Source of the DNA: Paenibacillus sp. USDA918EY
GTDB lineage: Bacteria; Bacillota; Bacilli; Paenibacillales; Paenibacillaceae
DNA length: 64,000 bases
Reading direction: 5' to 3'
NCBI RefSeq assembly: GCF_009870825.1
Contig: NZ_WTWY01000014.1
Coordinates: 1-64,000, forward strand
Shown here piece after piece: positions 25,660-35,400 of this stretch. Both the position numbers and the translations under genes were made by a program. The notes beneath the pieces were generated by a model. That model had not been told where the DNA came from. It searched no databases and saw only the letters and a list, made by a program, of their open reading frames with translations. Within the stretch, counting starts at the first letter, position 1; each line of letters opens with the position of its first letter.

Positions 25660-26036
25660 GTGGGGAAATATATTTCAATTAGAGGTTGGTTTGAATGTGA
25701 AGAACACGATGTTAGTAATGTTAAAGAAATATGTATGGATTTTACCGAAAATTATAAAGATACTGAATTAATTATAACACACGTAAATTGTATCAATCAG
25801 GGTGGGCTTTCCCTGAAAACCAAGTGAATTGGACTACGTATATCTTTTATGGAGCAGATATAAGGGAATATCACTTAGATTTTATTAAGGAACAAATTTC
25901 GAAAATAGCAGCAATTTCAGAAATAACGGGATATTTTTTGGTGGATGACCATGAAGGTGAAAAAAAATTATGTTGGCAAGTATTTGATGGACATTTTCTA
26001 GAAACGGAGCAAGTAAACATACTGTTTAATAACTAG
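25660..26036 (+). pseudogene. Frameshifted Imm7-like immunity gene
   Basis: GTG 25660 opens a frame (GKYISIRGWFECEEHDVSN, ending DTELIITHVN) that stops at about 25827. A second frame from about 25787 continues it (LYQSGWAFPENQVNWTTYIF, then ITGYFLVDDHEGEKKLCWQV, VFDGHFLE). One missing base near 25786 (AAATTG) explains the break. The joined ~125 residues resemble Imm7-type immunity proteins (tentative). Follows a toxin stub. Confidence 0.6.
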
Positions 26037-26188
26037 ATTTGTTTTTATGTACGTGTTTACAACCCCAACAAAAAGATCATACAGTACAACCAACAAACAA
26101 ACCAAACACTTAATAATTCAAACTCTTGATAAACTTTCAAAAGCTCTTTCTAACCAACGTTGGAATAGAAATGGGATCGAAGTGTGTG

Positions 26189-26217
26189 TTGACAGGATTA
26201 AGGAGGCGGTGTATAGT
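26189..26217 (+). promoter_or_regulatory. Promoter of the marR gene
   Basis: TTGACA (26189-26194), 17-base spacer, TATAGT (26212-26217): a near-perfect sigma-A promoter. The palindrome at 26232 lies just downstream of the expected transcription start, suited to autorepression. Confidence 0.85.
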
Positions 26218-26231
26218 CTCTTTATTGAAAC

Positions 26232-26243
26232 TTAGAACTCTAA
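26232..26243 (+). promoter_or_regulatory. MarR operator 1
   Basis: TTAGAACTCTAA, one change from the perfect palindrome TTAGAATTCTAA found upstream of the MATE gene. Lies between the marR promoter and its start codon. Confidence 0.75.
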
Positions 26244-26274
26244 CAGTTAGCACTATCAGAAAGGGAGGACGGCC

Positions 26275-26706
26275 ATGAGGGGCAGAGAGGGGACGACTTT
26301 TTCGAACTTGTTTCAGATGATCGGCCTCAAGCTCAAGCGAAAAGCCGATGAGAGCATTCAAGAGCTGGGACTGAACGCCCAGCAGGGGCGGATGATCAGC
26401 TACATCGCACAGCATCAGGATAAAGGTTTGATCCAGAAGGATCTCGCCCAAGCATTCCAGCGCCGGGAGGCCAGCATCACGAGCATGCTGCAAGGCCTGG
26501 AGAAAAAAGGATACGTCGAGCGCAAAATTCCCGCCGATAACGAGCGTCAAAAAAATATCTATGTGCTGCCCAAGGGGGAAGAGCTGATCGACGCTTTCGA
26601 GGGAGCTTTTGCGAATGTCGAGAATGAAATCATTCAGGCTCTGTCGGCAGAAGAACAAGAGACGTTATTGAAGTTGCTGAGCAAGATCAATCAGCGATTA
26701 GGATAG
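26275..26706 (+). CDS. MarR family transcriptional regulator
   Basis: 143 residues with the MarR winged-helix layout: N-terminal dimer helix (FSNLFQMIGLKLKRKADE), HTH (LIQKDLAQAFQRREASITSMLQGLEKKGYVER) and the wing (KIPADNERQKNIYVLPKGEEL). GGGAGGACGGCC precedes the ATG. It probably represses itself and the MATE pump through the TTAGAATTCTAA sites and is released by a ligand of the pump. Confidence 0.93.
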   Translation: MRGREGTTFSNLFQMIGLKLKRKADESIQELGLNAQQGRMISYIAQHQDKGLIQKDLAQAFQRREASITSMLQGLEKKGYVERKIPADNERQKNIYVLPKGEELIDAFEGAFANVENEIIQALSAEEQETLLKLLSKINQRLG

Positions 26707-26750
26707 GAATCAGTTTTTGCAGCGGCAAAGGGCTGCTGCCGGACTAAAAC

Positions 26751-26845
26751 TTAGAATCCTAACAGTGAAAAACCTACACTTATATATAAACTTAGAATTC
26801 TAACGATGTAACTATTAACTTATATCCATAATCTTAGAATTCGAA
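26751..26845 (+). promoter_or_regulatory. MarR operator array before the MATE gene
   Basis: Three palindromic sites: TTAGAATCCTAA (26751-26762), TTAGAATTCTAA (26792-26803, perfect) and TTAGAATTCGAA (26834-26845). Start-to-start spacings are 41 and 42 bases, about four helical turns, so bound dimers would face the same side. No clean sigma-A promoter is visible apart from AT-rich -10-like stretches between them. Confidence 0.75.
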
Positions 26846-26881
26846 TAGTTAGAAACCAATAATTAAATGGAGGAAAGAAAC

Positions 26882-28243
26882 ATGAAAGAAGCACCATCCA
26901 ACACGTACTATTTGGAGGAAGCGCCGATCCGCAAAGCCATTGCGCATTTGTCGATCCCGATGATGCTTGGCATGTCGGCGGGAACGATCTACAACATTAT
27001 CAACGCCTTTTTTATCGGATTGGTTCACGATACGGCGATGCTCAGCGCCATTACGCTGGGACTGCCGATTTTTACGGTCTTGATGGCGATCGGAAATATT
27101 TTCGGCGTTGGCGGAGGGACGTTCATCACCCGTCTCGTGGCTAAAGGTGAAGGAGAGAAGGCGAAGCGTGTCACAGGGTATTCCTTTTATGGAAGCTTGG
27201 TTGCCGGAATCATTATCGCGCTGGCCGCTTGTTTTGCGGTGAACCCGATCGTTCATCTGCTCGGCGCCGATGCGGCGACGTTGGCTTACACGAAGCAGTA
27301 CACACTTACCTTGTTCATCGGCGGTTTCGCCATCATCTGGAATTTCTGCCTGGAGCAGATCGTGCGCTCGGAAGGCGCATCCCGGGAGTCCATGTACGGC
27401 ATGCTTGTCAGCATCGTTCTTAGCATCGTGTTCGACATTTTGTTTATTTTGGTGCTCGACTGGCATGTCTTCGGCGCCGCGCTGTCGATGGTATTGGCGA
27501 ACATCGGATCCACCGCTTATTATGTCTGGTATTTGGAAAAACGAAGCGAGAACTTGAAAGGTCTTATGCATCATGCTGCGATTGGGGCGAAGGATCAGCT
27601 GGAAGTGTACAAAATCGGCGTTTCGGAATTGATTCAAACCTCTTTTTTGATCGTGACGACGCTGCTGCTGAACAACTATTCGATGGAATACGGGGAGCAT
27701 GTGGTCGCGAGCTTCGGCATCGCGTTGCGCATCGTTCAACTGCCGGAATTCTTGACGATGGGATTATTCCTCGGCATTATTCCTTTGATCGCGTACAATT
27801 TCTCGAACCGCAATATCGCGCGCCTGAAAGGAGCCATCAAGCAAACGGCCGCGTACATCGGCGTCATCTCCGGCGTATTCATCGGCGTCGTACTGCTGCT
27901 GAGACATTCCGTCGTCCAACTGTTCAGCGATGACGCGTCCGTGCTGTCCGTCGGGGTGTATATTATGGGCGCCATGCTGATATCCGCGCTGTTCAACGGC
28001 TTTACCGGTTTGTTCACCGGGATTTTTCAGGCATCGGGCGAAGGCGTGCCGACCACGATCATGGCGGCGGTGCAGGGAGCGCTTTTCATTCCGGTCATTA
28101 TCTTGCTTCATCATTTCTTCGACCTTCACGGCGTCATTTGGTCGATGACGATTACCGAAACCATTACGGCTGCGACAGGTTTGATCCTGTACATGGGATA
28201 TGCGAAAAAAATAAACCGGCTTGAAACGGGGATCGCCGCATAA
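26882..28243 (+). CDS. MATE family multidrug efflux pump (MepA-like)
   Basis: 453 residues with twelve membrane helices. N-terminal motif APIRKAIAHLSIPMMLGMSAGTIYNI and FIGLVHDTAMLSAITLGLPIF are typical of the DinF/MepA branch. Exports cationic drugs or metabolites by Na+ or H+ antiport. GGAGGAAAGAAAC lies before ATG 26882; an upstream in-frame ATG at 26867 overlaps that ribosome site. Pairs with the marR gene 175 bases upstream. Confidence 0.92.
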   Translation: MKEAPSNTYYLEEAPIRKAIAHLSIPMMLGMSAGTIYNIINAFFIGLVHDTAMLSAITLGLPIFTVLMAIGNIFGVGGGTFITRLVAKGEGEKAKRVTGYSFYGSLVAGIIIALAACFAVNPIVHLLGADAATLAYTKQYTLTLFIGGFAIIWNFCLEQIVRSEGASRESMYGMLVSIVLSIVFDILFILVLDWHVFGAALSMVLANIGSTAYYVWYLEKRSENLKGLMHHAAIGAKDQLEVYKIGVSELIQTSFLIVTTLLLNNYSMEYGEHVVASFGIALRIVQLPEFLTMGLFLGIIPLIAYNFSNRNIARLKGAIKQTAAYIGVISGVFIGVVLLLRHSVVQLFSDDASVLSVGVYIMGAMLISALFNGFTGLFTGIFQASGEGVPTTIMAAVQGALFIPVIILLHHFFDLHGVIWSMTITETITAATGLILYMGYAKKINRLETGIAA

Positions 28244-28348
28244 CGCCGCGGGGAGCAACGTTATTGGAAGGGGCATATTGGATCATTAAATGCAAAACGG
28301 TAACTGTAAGCGGGGCGACATGATTTTGTCGGAAGCCATATAATAACC

Positions 28349-28395
28349 AAAAAGGGGAAGTCCAAGGTCGCGAATGCGCCTCGGCTTCCCTTTTT
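28349..28395 (+). terminator. Terminator after the MATE gene
   Basis: AAAAAGGGGAAG pairs with CTTCCCTTTTT (with one bulge), T run included in the 3' arm. It also reads as a terminator from the opposite side for uxuB. The 28396-28510 gap holds only a short doubled GGCGGACGCCCC. Confidence 0.8.
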
Positions 28396-28510
28396 GCTTT
28401 ACGATTTACTGGATCAAATGGCTTTTAGGCGGACGCCCCCGCCTCTTCTGGCGGACGCCCCAGCTATTCGCGATTTTACTTCTCGCAGGGCATTTGATCG
28501 CAATGCCGAT

Positions 28511-29377
28511 TTAAACGCCCGAGTAGGCCATAAACCCTCCGTCCACGGGAATGACGGTTCCCGTAACGAAGCCGGATACGGAATCATCGACCAGCCAGAG
28601 CATGGTGCCCAGCAGATCCTCCGGCACGCCAAAACGACGCATCGGGGTGTGGGTGATGATTTTATGCGACCGTTCGGTAAGGGACCCGTCGGGGTTGGTG
28701 AGCAACGCACGGTTTTGTTCCGTCAGGAAAAATCCCGGAGCCATCGCGTTGACGCGGATGCCCGTTTCAGCAAAATGCACGGCGAGCCACTGCGTAAAAT
28801 TGTTGATCGCCGCTTTGGCCGCGCTGTAGGCGGGAACCTTCGTCATCGGGCTGACGGAGCTCATGGAAGAAATGTTCAGCACGGTAGCTCCCGGGCGTCC
28901 CGCCATATGTTTGGCGAAAATTTGCGTAGGGAGGAAGGTGCCGATAAAGTTCAAATCCATTACGTTCCGGAAGCCCTGTACGCTGACATCGAAAAAAGAC
29001 GTGATATCCGGCAGCGCTTCGTCGCCGGCATGGTAAATCTCATTCGTCGTGTTGGCGCTTGGATGGTTCCCGCCTGCCCCGTTGATGAGAATATCGCAGC
29101 CGCCAAAGCGCTCGCGGACTTCTTTTTCGGCTGCTTCCACGCTGTCCTTGTCGGTCACGTCGCAGCCGATCGCGGCGGCCGTGCCCCCTGCGGCGCGGAT
29201 TTCTTCGGCAACAGCCTCTCCTTTAGAAGCGGTCCGGTTCAGAATCGCGACCTGGGCTCCTTGCCGGCCAAGCTCCAAAGCCATCGCCCGGCATAAGACG
29301 CCCGATCCGCCGGTGATGACGACCGTTTTGCCTTTTAGCGCAGGGTGGATGGGCAGAACATTCGCATTTGCACTCAT
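28511..29377 (-). CDS. uxuB: SDR-family D-mannonate oxidoreductase (fructuronate reductase)
   Basis: 288 residues of the short-chain dehydrogenase family. NAD-binding [28 protein letters not shown], catalytic Ser-Tyr-Lys in [10 protein letters not shown] and YSAAKAA. Next to uxuA, so it reduces fructuronate to mannonate, like B. subtilis YjmF/UxuB. The ATG at 29377 overlaps the uxuA stop (ATGA), with GAGGGAG upstream. Confidence 0.88.
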   Translation of the reverse strand: MSANANVLPIHPALKGKTVVITGGSGVLCRAMALELGRQGAQVAILNRTASKGEAVAEEIRAAGGTAAAIGCDVTDKDSVEAAEKEVRERFGGCDILINGAGGNHPSANTTNEIYHAGDEALPDITSFFDVSVQGFRNVMDLNFIGTFLPTQIFAKHMAGRPGATVLNISSMSSVSPMTKVPAYSAAKAAINNFTQWLAVHFAETGIRVNAMAPGFFLTEQNRALLTNPDGSLTERSHKIITHTPMRRFGVPEDLLGTMLWLVDDSVSGFVTGTVIPVDGGFMAYSGV

Positions 29378-30462
29378 ACGGCTCCCTCTTTTCTGTGAAT
29401 AGGTTCGACCCGCTCCAGGGCATCCCACAATCCCCACAAATACATAATGCCAAGCGCGCGGTCATACAGGCCGTAACCCGGTCTGCATTCTTCATCCCAA
29501 AGGTGGCGGCCGTGATCGGGTCTTGCATACCCGGTAAATCCATGGTCATGATACGCTTTGACGATCCCGGCAATATCGACGGTTCCGTCCTGGGTCCGGT
29601 GCGAAGTCTCGATGAAATCGCCGTTGTCGTACACGCGGACGTTGCGGATATGGGCGAACGGAATCCGTTCATGGAACTCGTGAATCATCCCGATGATGTC
29701 GTTTTCGGGATTGGCACCGAACGAACCGCTGCAGAGCGTAATGCCGTTGGAAGGGCTGTCGACGATGCCGAGCAACCGCCGCAGGCTTTCCTGTCCGGTA
29801 ATGATGCGCGGCAGACCAAAAATCGGCCAAGGCGGATCATCCGGATGGATGGCCATTTGGATGCCGCAGCGTTCGGCCACGGGAACGACGGCTTTCAGGA
29901 AATAGGCGAGATGCTCCCATAAATCCTCGGCGGACACGCCTTTATAGGCCTCGAACAGGCTCGTCAAATGCGCCAGCCGCTCCGGCTCCCAGCCCGGCAT
30001 CGTCAAGGTGCTGTTCCGGTTGATGTCTTCGACTAACTTAAACGGATCGATGCCGTCGATGCGGGATTTTTCGAAAAAGAGCGCGGTGGAGCCGTCATCC
30101 ATTTTTTTATGCAGCTCGGTACGGGCCCAGTCGAAAACCGGCATAAAATTGTAGCAGATCACTTTGACGCCGACCTTGGCCAGCTTTTCGATCGTGGCGA
30201 TATAGTTTTGAATGTACCGGTCGCGGGTCGGACGGCCCAGCTTGATATCTTCGTGAACGTTGACGCTTTCAACCACGTCGAGATGGAGGCCGTATTTGGC
30301 CGCCTGGCCGCGGACCTCCAGTATTTTTTCCATGGGCCATTCTTCTCCGGCCGGGACGTCATGCAGCGCCCATACGATCCCTTCCACGCCGGGGATTTGT
30401 TTGATGTGGCTCAGCGAAACGGTGTCGTTTCCCTCGCCGAACCACCGGAATACCATGCGCAT
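29374..30462 (-). CDS. uxuA: Mannonate dehydratase
   Basis: 362 residues, usual length. Dehydrates D-mannonate to 2-keto-3-deoxygluconate in glucuronate/galacturonate breakdown. Start [17 protein letters not shown] and the metal-site motif regions ([35 protein letters not shown]) are standard for UxuA. Middle gene of a gntR-uxuA-uxuB operon; a 110-base gap to gntR contains a cre-like site. Confidence 0.95.
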   Translation of the reverse strand: MRMVFRWFGEGNDTVSLSHIKQIPGVEGIVWALHDVPAGEEWPMEKILEVRGQAAKYGLHLDVVESVNVHEDIKLGRPTRDRYIQNYIATIEKLAKVGVKVICYNFMPVFDWARTELHKKMDDGSTALFFEKSRIDGIDPFKLVEDINRNSTLTMPGWEPERLAHLTSLFEAYKGVSAEDLWEHLAYFLKAVVPVAERCGIQMAIHPDDPPWPIFGLPRIITGQESLRRLLGIVDSPSNGITLCSGSFGANPENDIIGMIHEFHERIPFAHIRNVRVYDNGDFIETSHRTQDGTVDIAGIVKAYHDHGFTGYARPDHGRHLWDEECRPGYGLYDRALGIMYLWGLWDALERVEPIHRKEGAV

Positions 30463-30560
30463 ATCTGCACCGCCTTTTCACGTAATGAATCGGGACGTTT
30501 CCGCAGCTCGAAAGCCGCAATGGTCCGGTCACCGGGCATGCGTTGTTGTCACAGCAATGG

Positions 30561-30576
30561 GGTTAAACGCTTTCAT
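30561..30576 (-). promoter_or_regulatory. Candidate CcpA (cre) site before uxuA
   Basis: On the minus strand ATGAAAGCGTTTAACC keeps the cre core TGAAAGCG and TTTA with two mismatches at the end. It overlaps the gntR stop codon about 100 bases before uxuA. Carbon control of hexuronate genes is known in Bacillus. Confidence 0.4.
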
Positions 30577-31250
30577 TTGAAATAATCGGGATAACGCTCT
30601 TTGAGCACGGGGAGGTTCGCGATACTGAGACGCATATGCTCCAACATGATCCGCTCGGCTTGATCCGCACGCTGCTCCTTGATCGCAAGAAACATTTCCC
30701 GGTGCTGCTCATAAAGAATCTCCCAATGCGGGTCGGTCCACAACCAAAGGATGCGGCTTCGGTTAAAATGGGCATTCATTTGCTGAATGACGTCCCACGT
30801 TCCGTTTTTGCGGCAGCCGGCAAACAGGATCCGGTGGAAGGTTTCGTCCAGCTCGAACATTTTTTTGCTGTCCTGCTGGCGAATGGCCTCCTGCTGCTGC
30901 GTCAGATTGTTGTCCAGCTCGATAAGCCGATCCTTCGGGAAATCCTCGCATGCGAGCCGAACGACGGCTTTTTCCAGCTGCTCGCGCATGAAACGGGCTT
31001 CCTCGACAAGATCGGAGTCAATAAGCGACACCCGAGTGCCGCGTTGCGGCAGGACGAGAACCAAGCCTTCCTGCGCCAGCCGTACGAAGCTTTCGCGCAC
31101 GGGAGTTCGGCTTACCTCGAAGGCCAGCGAGGTTTCCTTTTCGGATAAGGCGGTTCCGGGCGGGAGCTCCAGGCTGACGATTTGCTGTTTCAATTGCTGG
31201 TATACGATGCTGCCGGCCGATCCCGACGGCTGAAGCATACGATCATCCAT
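30573..31250 (-). CDS. GntR/FadR (FCD) family regulator of the uxu operon
   Basis: 225 residues. N-terminal winged HTH (about 10-75: VYQQLKQQIVSLELPPGTALS, VSRTPVRESFVRLAQEGLV) and FCD all-alpha ligand domain (about 85-220) with the metal-binding His pattern (DETFHRILF, EHREMFLAI, EHMRLSI). AGGAGG precedes ATG 31250. Like UxuR/ExuR, it probably senses a hexuronate intermediate. The palindrome at 31277 is a likely operator. Confidence 0.9.
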   Translation of the reverse strand: MDDRMLQPSGSAGSIVYQQLKQQIVSLELPPGTALSEKETSLAFEVSRTPVRESFVRLAQEGLVLVLPQRGTRVSLIDSDLVEEARFMREQLEKAVVRLACEDFPKDRLIELDNNLTQQQEAIRQQDSKKMFELDETFHRILFAGCRKNGTWDVIQQMNAHFNRSRILWLWTDPHWEILYEQHREMFLAIKEQRADQAERIMLEHMRLSIANLPVLKERYPDYFK

Positions 31251-31276
31251 AGGGCCACCTCCTATGTTCCATACTA

Positions 31277-31290
31277 CCATACAAGTATGG
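31277..31290 (-). promoter_or_regulatory. Palindromic candidate operator of the uxu operon
   Basis: CCATACAAGTATGG is a perfect inverted repeat (6-base arms, AA centre) 27 bases before the gntR start, with a third half-site CCATACT just beside it (31269). Position suits GntR autoregulation. Confidence 0.5.
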
Positions 31291-31475
31291 CAGTTGGAAC
31301 CGAAAGTTGTGGCAGAGAAATACGAAAATTGCATGAAGGTGTTCACGGATTGTTGGAAATTGGTATGAACGTAATCACAACGGGCACGGGGCGCTTTTTC
31401 TATACTGGGCTTATAACCGACAGGGGCAAGACCACCCCGCCAAGGGGAAAATCCAATGAATCGAGGTCCTTTCAA

Positions 31476-32174
31476 ATGAGTTCATTTACGCTTCAAACGA
31501 AAGTGTCCGATATTGTGACGGCCATCCCGCAAGCGGCCGACGTGTTCCGTGCGCTGCGAATCGATTTTTGCTGCGGCGGCAAAATTCCTTTGGAGGAGGC
31601 GGCGAACAAACGTAAGCTGGATCCGGAAACGGTTCTCGAGAGCATTCGGGAATTGGAAACAAAGCTGGCGGAAAGCCGTGACAGCCGGCCAGGCGAGCTC
31701 ACAGAACCTGAATTGATCGGATACATCCAATCCAAACATCACGCCTTTCTGCGCGAGGAACTTCCGGCAATGACGCCGTACGTGACAAAACTTGCCCGGG
31801 TTCATGGCGACCGCCATCCCGAGCTGCTGCGGGTTCAGGAATTGTTCGCTGAACTGAAAGAGGAGCTGCTCTCGCATACCGAAGACGAGGATCGGAACGT
31901 ATTTCCGCTTGTACTGAAATTTGCAGAGCAGCCGGGCCCCGAAGTATTCGAGAAGCTGAAGCCGCATGTGGACGAGCTGGAACAAGAGCATGAGCAAGCC
32001 GGCAGCCTGCTGAAGGAGCTAAGGGAAATTACGGGCGATTTCCTGCCTCCCGCGGACGCCTGCGGAACATACAGACTGGTTTACCAGCGGCTTGCGGCGC
32101 TTGAAAAGGCTACCTTCGAACATATTCACCTTGAAAACAACGTGTTATTTGATCGGATACGTGCTGCGGTGTAA
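31476..32174 (+). CDS. RIC family di-iron protein (ScdA/YtfE), iron-sulfur repair
   Basis: 232 residues. N-terminal ScdA_N domain (1-65) with DFCCGGKIPLEEA; C-terminal hemerythrin-like domain with the His/Glu di-iron ligands (KHHAFLREE, HGDRHPELL, LSHTEDEDRNVFP, LEQEHEQAG, HIHLENNVLF). Repairs Fe-S clusters after nitric-oxide or oxidative damage. ATG 31476 after ATCGAGG. Stands just before the nitrate operon, whose activity makes nitrite and NO. Confidence 0.92.
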   Translation: MSSFTLQTKVSDIVTAIPQAADVFRALRIDFCCGGKIPLEEAANKRKLDPETVLESIRELETKLAESRDSRPGELTEPELIGYIQSKHHAFLREELPAMTPYVTKLARVHGDRHPELLRVQELFAELKEELLSHTEDEDRNVFPLVLKFAEQPGPEVFEKLKPHVDELEQEHEQAGSLLKELREITGDFLPPADACGTYRLVYQRLAALEKATFEHIHLENNVLFDRIRAAV

Positions 32175-32185
32175 TGATCTTTTAG

Positions 32186-32220
32186 ACCCTTCTTCACAAT
32201 GTGAAGAGGGGATTTTTTTT
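32186..32220 (+). terminator. Terminator after the RIC gene
   Basis: ACCCTTCTTCACA pairs with TGTGAAGAGGGG, short loop, then eight T. Confidence 0.92.
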
Positions 32221-32270
32221 GGTAAGCGCATGAAAAAAGTCATATAAAGGCGAACCGTTGAGCGACCCGA

Positions 32271-32303
32271 GGGAATTTCGACGGGGAAATAGGAGTTTCC
32301 CTA
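32271..32303 (+). promoter_or_regulatory. Candidate NreC sites before narG
   Basis: GGGAATTTC (32271) and the inverted repeat GGGAAA...TTTCCC (32284-32301) followed by TA resemble the perfect palindromes upstream of narK at 41210. NreC binds GC-rich GGG...CCC palindromes near nar promoters in staphylococci. Located about 100 bases before narG. Confidence 0.5.
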
Positions 32304-32403
32304 ATAGGAACCGCAAAAGGCGGCCCGCATAATGAAAGTATCCGAATGGACGACATATTGATTCCCCGATCATTGTCATTCATGCATAAGGAGTGAGCTT
32401 CCT

Positions 32404-35400
32404 ATGAAGCGTAAACAGGGATTGAGATTTTTTAAACGATTGGAAAGCTACTCGGACAATTGGTCCGTTCTCGAGGAAAAAAGCCGGGATTGGGAGGATA
32501 TGTACCGCGGCCGCTGGTCGCATGACAAGGTCGTGCGGACGACGCATGGCGTGAACTGCACCGGTTCGTGCAGCTGGAAGGTGTTCGTGAAAAACGGCAT
32601 CATCACCTGGGAGAACCAGCAGATCGATTATCCTTCCTGCGGCCCGGACATGCCGGAATTCGAGCCGCGCGGATGCCCACGGGGCGCGTCGTTTTCATGG
32701 TACGAATACAGCCCGCTGCGGGTGAAGTATCCATATATTCGCGGCAAGCTGTGGCGCTTGTGGAATCAGGCTTTGCAGGAGCATGGCGACGACCCGGTCG
32801 CCGCTTGGGCCAGCATCGCGGAAGACCCGCAGAAGTCCAAAAGCTATAAGCAAGCGCGCGGAAAAGGCGGCCATGTTCGCGTATCCTGGCAGGATGCCAC
32901 GAGGCTGATCTCCGCGCAATTAATATATACGATACGCAAATACGGCCCCGACCGGATTGCCGGTTTCACGCCGATCCCGGCGATGTCGATGATCTCTTAC
33001 GCGTCGGGGGCGAGATTCATCTCCCTGCTTGGAGGCGAGATGCTGAGCTTCTATGACTGGTATGCGGACCTGCCGCCCGCTTCTCCGCAAATTTGGGGCG
33101 AGCAAACGGACGTGCCGGAATCGAGCGACTGGTACAACGCCGGGTACTTGATCATGTGGGGCTCGAACGTGCCGTTAACGCGGACGCCGGATGCCCATTT
33201 TATGACCGAAGTACGCTACAAAGGCACCAAGGTCGTGTCGGTAGCGCCGGACTATGCGGAAAACGTGAAGTTCGCCGACCATTGGCTTGCCCCGAATCCG
33301 GGCACGGATGCGGCCGTCGCGCAGGCCATGACCCATGTCATTTTAAAAGAGTTTTATGAAGAGCGGCAGGAGCCGATGTTCCTGAACTACGCGAAACAAT
33401 ATACGGATATGCCGTTCCTTCTCCTGCTCGATGAATACGAGGGAGGATATAAGGCGGGCCGGTTCCTGCGGGCAAGCGATTTGGGCGATGAGTCCCAACA
33501 CGCCGAATGGAAGCCGGTGATCATCGACGAAACGACGGGAGAGATCATCGTTCCGAACGGTACGATGGGCCAGCGCTGGGAACAGGACAAAAAGTGGAAT
33601 CTGAAGCTTGAACGCGAGGACGGTTCCGTCATTTCTCCGGCCTTGTCCGTTGCAGAACAGGGAGCACAGCCGCAAACGATCTATTTTCCGTATTTCGACA
33701 ACAACGCCAACGGCACGTTCGAGCGCCGAATTCCAGCGAAAACGATCCGGCTCGCCGATGGCAGCGAACGCTTGGCCGTGACGGTGTACGATCTCATGCT
33801 GAGCCAATACGGGATCGACCGGGCGGGAAGCGGCATGGAAGGTGCAGGCTCAGGCTACGACGATGCAAATTCGTTCTACACGCCTGCCTGGCAGGAAAAG
33901 GTCACCGGCGTCAAAGCCTCGGTCCTGATCCAGATTGCCCGCGAGTTTGCGCAAAATGCCCTCGATACGGGCGGACGCTCCATGATCATCATGGGAGCGG
34001 GAATCAATCACTGGTTCAACAGCGACACGATCTACCGCGCGATCTTGAACCTCGTCATTTTGACGGCTTCGCAGGGCGTAAACGGTGGGGGCTGGGCCCA
34101 TTATGTAGGTCAGGAAAAATGCCGGCCGATTGAGGGATGGTCCACGGTCGCCTTCGCCAAGGATTGGCAGGGGCCGCCGCGCCAGCAAAACGCGACCTCG
34201 TTTTTCTACTTCGCCACTGACCAATGGAAATACGAGGAGATGGGTGCAGACTCCCTGAAATCGCCTACGGGCGGGGATGTCCGTTACCGGCATCCGGCGG
34301 ATTATAACGTTTTGGCAGCAAGACTCGGCTGGCTGCCGTCCTACCCGCAGTTTAACAAAAGCAGTTTAACATTTGCGGAAGAAGCGGCGAAACAGGGGAA
34401 AACCGCCAACGAAGACATCGTGAAACATGCGATGGAGGAAATCGTTTCCGGCAAAACCAGATTTGCGGCGGAAGACCCCGACGCGCCTGAAAATTTCCCG
34501 CGTTCCTTGTTCGTGTGGCGTTCGAACCTGATTTCAAGCTCCGCCAAAGGGCAGGAGTATTTCATGAAACATCTGCTGGGAACGTCCGACGGCCTGCTTT
34601 CGGAGCCAAATGAGGACGAGAAGCCGGAAGAAATGGTTTGGCGCGAAAATACGGAGGGCAAGCTGGACCTGCTTGTGGCCCTCGATTTCCGGATGACCGC
34701 GACGCCGATGTATGCGGATGTGGTTCTGCCTGCAGCTACTTGGTACGAAAAAACCGATTTGTCGTCGACCGACATGCATCCTTTCGTCCATCCGTTTAAT
34801 CCGGCGGTGGATCCGCTATGGGAATCACGCTCGGACTGGGATATTTACAGAACGATCGCGCAGACGTTTTCGAACATGGCTAAGACGTATCTGCCCGGCG
34901 TATACAAGGACTTGGTGAGCACTCCGCTCGCGCATGATTCCGTGAACGAAATCGCCCAGCCTTACGGCGAAGTGAAGGATTGGCGCAAAGGGGAAATCGA
35001 AGCCGTGCCGGGCAAAACGATGCCGAACCTGACCGTCGTCGAACGCGATTACACGCAAATTTACGATAAATTCATCACGCTCGGACCAAATCTCGCCTCG
35101 GGCAAAGTCGGGGCTCACGGCGTCAGCTTTTCGGTGGCGGAAGAATACGAAGAATTGAAACGTATAAACGGGACCTATGAGGATGATTCGATCAAAAGCG
35201 GGCTTCCGAAGCTCTATACTGCAAGAAACGCGGCGGATGTCATATTAAACATTTCTTCCGCCACGAACGGCAGAGTATCGCAGCGCGCTTGGGAATCTGC
35301 GGAAAAAGACACGGGCGTGCAGCTGAAGGACATTTCTGCGGACCGCGCGGCGGAGCGCATCACCTTCCAGAGCATTACATCCCAGCCGCGGGAAGTCATT

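Noticed and set aside
13900-26036. Possible CRISPR array or insertion sequence in the repeat-rich island
   Set aside because: The repeats are two long copies, not short regular ones, and no transposase or terminal inverted repeat is visible.
26047-26235. A 62-codon frame before marR
   Set aside because: It runs through the marR promoter and first operator and has no ribosome site.
30109-32174. Long plus-strand frames opposite uxuA and gntR
   Set aside because: Shadows of high-GC minus-strand genes; no independent starts or families. Only the RIC part from 31476 is real.
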